NCBI GenBank assembly: GCA_900543975.1
Contig: UQTI01000018.1
Location: forward strand, 1 to 41,830
Length of the DNA: 41,830 nt
DNA from: an uncultured Prevotella sp.
GTDB lineage: Bacteria; Bacteroidota; Bacteroidia; Bacteroidales; Bacteroidaceae
Direction: 5' to 3'
The position numbers and the translations under genes are program-made. Below, one piece after another: positions 40,001 through 41,830 of this stretch (within the stretch, counting starts at the first letter, position 1; each line of letters opens with the position of its first letter). The notes under the pieces were generated by a model. The model did no database searches and was not told where the DNA came from. It saw only the letters and a program-made list of their open reading frames with translations.

Positions 40001-41830
40001 CTCAGCGTTGTGACCTACAACTACACTCGCAAGCACACGCCGAACCTCGTGGTGTCGACCAACAGCATCAACACCACCGTGACCAAGGGCAAGGTACGCA
40101 CATATCCTATCGTGCTCACCAACACCGGCATAGCCGAGACGGGCAAGATAAGCGTGTCGCTGCCTGCAGCACTTTCCGACTTCATCAGTCTGGCTACGCC
40201 AGCCACGATGCCGTCGCTGGCAACGGGCGACAGTGCCACGGTGATGCTTAAGTTCAACGCTGCCAACTACGACGTGAATGTCTACCAGAAAGGTAGCATC
40301 GCCATCAACTGCAGCGAGGGCAACGGCAAGCAGATTAGCTTCAACGTGAAGGTGGTGAGCGAGGAGAAGGGCAACCTTCGCATCCGCGTTCGCGACGAGA
40401 ACACCATCTACGGCAACAAGGACGGCGAGCATCCGTACGTCAGCAACGCCAGCGTGCGGCTCACCGACTACAACACCGGCGCACTCGTGATGCAGGATGT
40501 GACGGGCGAGGACGGCAGCATAACGTTCAGCGACCTGACCGAAGGCTACTACCACCTGCACGTTACAGCAGACCGCCATGACACTTACAACCAGAACGTG
40601 CTGGTGAGTCCGGGCGAGACAACCGAGCATCTTGCCACTATCAGTTACCAGGCCATCAAGGTGGACTGGACGGTGGAAGAGACCGAGGTGGAAGACGAAT
40701 ATGAGATAACCACCAAGTTTACATACGAGACGCAGGTGCCTGTGCCGGTTGTGGAGATGAACGCTCCAGAAGCTATCATCCTTGCCGACATCAACCGCGG
40801 CAAGAGCGCACTCTTCAACGTGGTGCTGCGCAACCGCGGACTCATTGCCGCACAGAACGTGCAGTACACACCGCCAACGGCCGACGGCTTCGTGTTCATG
40901 CCGATGGTGGAATATGAGGGCTTCACGCTCGCACCTGAGCAGAGCTACGTCATACCCGTGCTGGTGATGCACGAGGAGGACTTCAACAGCGACAACTTCG
41001 CACAAAACGTGAAACGCCACATGGTGCAACGTGCCGAGGGCAGAGCAAAGAAGAAGTGCTTCGGTAACATGGGCACCAAGTTTGAGTGGCCATGCGGCGA
41101 TGACGCCAAGTTTGCATGGATCGGCTCTGTTATCCGCTATGTGCAAGACAACGCCGAATGTTCTGACCCACCACCAGCAGGTGGCGGACACTCAGTAAGC
41201 TATCCTCAGACACAACCCGGACTGGGTGGTGGCCCCTATGGTGATTTCGGCGGCTATGCAACTGCAAGCGGTGGAAGGACAGATGCCGAGGCTCTGATGA
41301 AGCTGGTGTGCACCGCAATAGAGTGTGTGCCTATTCCTGACCTGCCGCTCTGCATGTCACCAGCCATCACCAATGCTCTGGAAGGCTCGGCCCTGCAGTT
41401 TGCTGGCGACTGCGCGATGGAGTTTATCAACGGTAAGATTGGCGATAAGATTCCATTGTTCGACTGTATGAAGGGAATTGCATCCAACTACGGCCCTGAC
41501 ATGGTAGATTGTCTCGGCAACTGGGGCAAGCAACTGGCAGGAATGGTCAGCAAGGCGCCCAGGCGGAAGGCGGGGGACAAGGACGACAAGCCCATGCCTG
41601 CCCTGATGGAGTCGTCGGGCTACAAGCAGTTCCTGTTCTACAGCTACTTCGACACCTACATGGAGTATAACCGACAGCTCACCCAGGCGCCTAAGGCGAT
41701 AAGCATGAAGGACTTCGGCGTGGAGCTGATGGCGGCAATACACAACGCCGACCTCGAACTGCAGAAGATGCGCGAGGACGGCACGCTCTGGACGTTCGAC
41801 CTGAACACCATTCCGGACAACACCACGGTG
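37007..41830 (+). CDS. Giant secreted CARDB/Calx-beta protein, truncated by the window end
   Basis: The reading frame starts in the ATGA overlap with the previous gene and stays open for 1608 codons to the end of the window, so it is 3'-incomplete. After a signal peptide (MKTRRYITMMLFLLMCITSM) come a cohesin-like sandwich (about 23-150), a CARDB domain (about 162-260), about four Calx-beta-like repeats (about 283-695; SVKEGQSMRLTLKR, TILEGDATGATLTIS), a second CARDB (about 700-800), further sandwich domains, a carboxypeptidase-regulatory-like segment (about 1123-1200; VSNASVRLTDYNTGALVMQD) and another beta domain (about 1265-1365). From about 1365 the sequence changes: a Cys-containing, Gly/Pro-rich linker and then a helical region that I do not recognise. 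Any sorting tail lies outside the window. Likely a surface or extracellular adhesin; function unknown. Confidence 0.85.
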   Translation, partial: MKTRRYITMMLFLLMCITSMGQNNLSVGKLTGGQGKDVLIPISLENTDEVVALQFDLQLPFDRSSRTAPTLSQSRINEHTVSVRNLGNHKYRVVVVNMSNRPLSGNAGTIINFPMAVPTGLDPGTEYAVSLSDVIITNRKGDNIQGNSNVNGSYTVQREDAPDLATTDVSISGSTLVPGNYVTVTWKVSNVGNADTRSGWTERVYLVSTETEEVVHVGNTYFSNTLLKGGYITRNATFSLSQTVGLEGEVTAKVVVEPNSGCGEYNADRANNTATGGTAQLEKHLFLTAPDTSVKEGQSMRLTLKRSGDRSMDETFSITSSLTDKAKVPTTVTISKGQSAASFDVVCPDNNVVNDYSKVTITVNKAHGYPQDVAASFNIKDDELLPLEVKLDKTDYNEGETMKATVSVPYRIGNDTLTVYFSVEKPKRFRLPKSYTFEPGATEAVIDIPIIDDNIAANDETLQLSVSADHHLTGSALFVLKDNDVPAISMTLLPTTVSEAAGYNAVHATIKRTEAKNSKITLKLSDDSNGELYYTTPITMPEGTEEVTFPIGVKDNQKVDGTRKVKFSAAIYITDCGCSAIGDKQTVVSDTITILDNDGPTLSVTSNKTTILEGDATGATLTISRNDATTNPLTVTLSAKGDDLQFAKTVTIPAGKESVTTPFVALSNETSEGNRTISVIASSDGYSPGTVWMLISDQTLPDAEMQTPVCDAEIEAGSKAKVTVTVKNIGATKMPKGTQIRTSIGSSSTMTQTDADIAVGATYTSVVELDAPSVPGNYRVTAEINPNGTVTELQTINNSAYTETTVTTAYTYGIGTDKRTYNIGDKVVLGGTVKTRGGATAASVEVEPYIIYAGSRIALKATTDAEGKYSVEYTLQAGMGGEYGYGVCTPGENISAQQGTFNVYGISRTTTEYIKHEMYEGDVVSGTIKVKNMSSLPQHNLKATCEKNEQYDVTFNGDTELAGGGTAEISYTIKPLSLSKTKEWDRLTFNIATAEGASLSVVTYNYTRKHTPNLVVSTNSINTTVTKGKVRTYPIVLTNTGIAETGKISVSLPAALSDFISLATPATMPSLATGDSATVMLKFNAANYDVNVYQKGSIAINCSEGNGKQISFNVKVVSEEKGNLRIRVRDENTIYGNKDGEHPYVSNASVRLTDYNTGALVMQDVTGEDGSITFSDLTEGYYHLHVTADRHDTYNQNVLVSPGETTEHLATISYQAIKVDWTVEETEVEDEYEITTKFTYETQVPVPVVEMNAPEAIILADINRGKSALFNVVLRNRGLIAAQNVQYTPPTADGFVFMPMVEYEGFTLAPEQSYVIPVLVMHEEDFNSDNFAQNVKRHMVQRAEGRAKKKCFGNMGTKFEWPCGDDAKFAWIGSVIRYVQDNAECSDPPPAGGGHSVSYPQTQPGLGGGPYGDFGGYATASGGRTDAEALMKLVCTAIECVPIPDLPLCMSPAITNALEGSALQFAGDCAMEFINGKIGDKIPLFDCMKGIASNYGPDMVDCLGNWGKQLAGMVSKAPRRKAGDKDDKPMPALMESSGYKQFLFYSYFDTYMEYNRQLTQAPKAISMKDFGVELMAAIHNADLELQKMREDGTLWTFDLNTIPDNTTV

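Overview
The window reads as a chromosomal segment of a Bacteroidota organism, most likely a Prevotella-type member of the Bacteroidales. The evidence is the repeated TAnnTTTG -7 promoter element with weak Shine-Dalgarno sites, a one-piece hybrid two-component regulator with an AraC output domain, family-restricted outer-membrane proteins (DUF4876, DUF6850, DUF3316), a BspA-type leucine-rich surface protein, and secreted proteins ending in a short type 9 secretion-like tail. No rRNA, tRNA, transposase, integrase or CRISPR array was found. All family assignments come from reading motifs by eye, not from database searches.

Layout. (1) 1-4.3 kb: a membrane pyrophosphatase gene (hppA, minus strand) diverges from a sodium:amino-acid symporter that ends at a clear hairpin terminator. 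(2) 4.3-15.2 kb: a plus-strand cluster made of a TonB-dependent receptor, a DUF4876 surface lipoprotein, a DUF6850 outer-membrane barrel, a secreted GLUG-repeat protein, a large periplasmic M16 zinc protease and a small exported FMN-binding protein. The receptor plus large M16 protease recalls the FusA/FusC ferredoxin-import system, so I propose a protein- or peptide-import and digestion locus. (3) 15.4-20.2 kb: parC (topoisomerase IV A), a DUF3316 protein and an S41 protease lipoprotein. (4) 20.2-20.9 kb: an AT-rich HepT/MntA toxin-antitoxin pair on the minus strand. (5) 21.1-24.8 kb: a GH53 endo-galactanase lipoprotein and a GH2 beta-galactosidase, a small galactan-degrading pair without SusC/SusD. 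(6) 25-26.3 kb: an AAA/DUF4143 ATPase preceded by a regular 33-bp-period repeat array and a strong promoter. (7) 26.4-41.8 kb: a TPR-sensor hybrid kinase/AraC regulator, then a probable operator of two direct repeats 21 bp apart next to a promoter, then a Gly-rich small protein, a BspA-like LRR protein, a 1401-residue multidomain protein (InlB-like repeats, cohesin-like domains, PKD, CARDB, LRR, dockerin) and a giant CARDB/Calx-beta protein cut by the window end.

The two strongest leads for an undescribed system are the receptor/lipoprotein/barrel/M16/flavoprotein cluster, and the self-contained regulator-operator-small peptide-giant surface protein cassette at the right end. A second theme is that most intergenic gaps hold their own short-period repeat array or hairpin, several built around the very stable GCGAAGC mini-hairpin motif.
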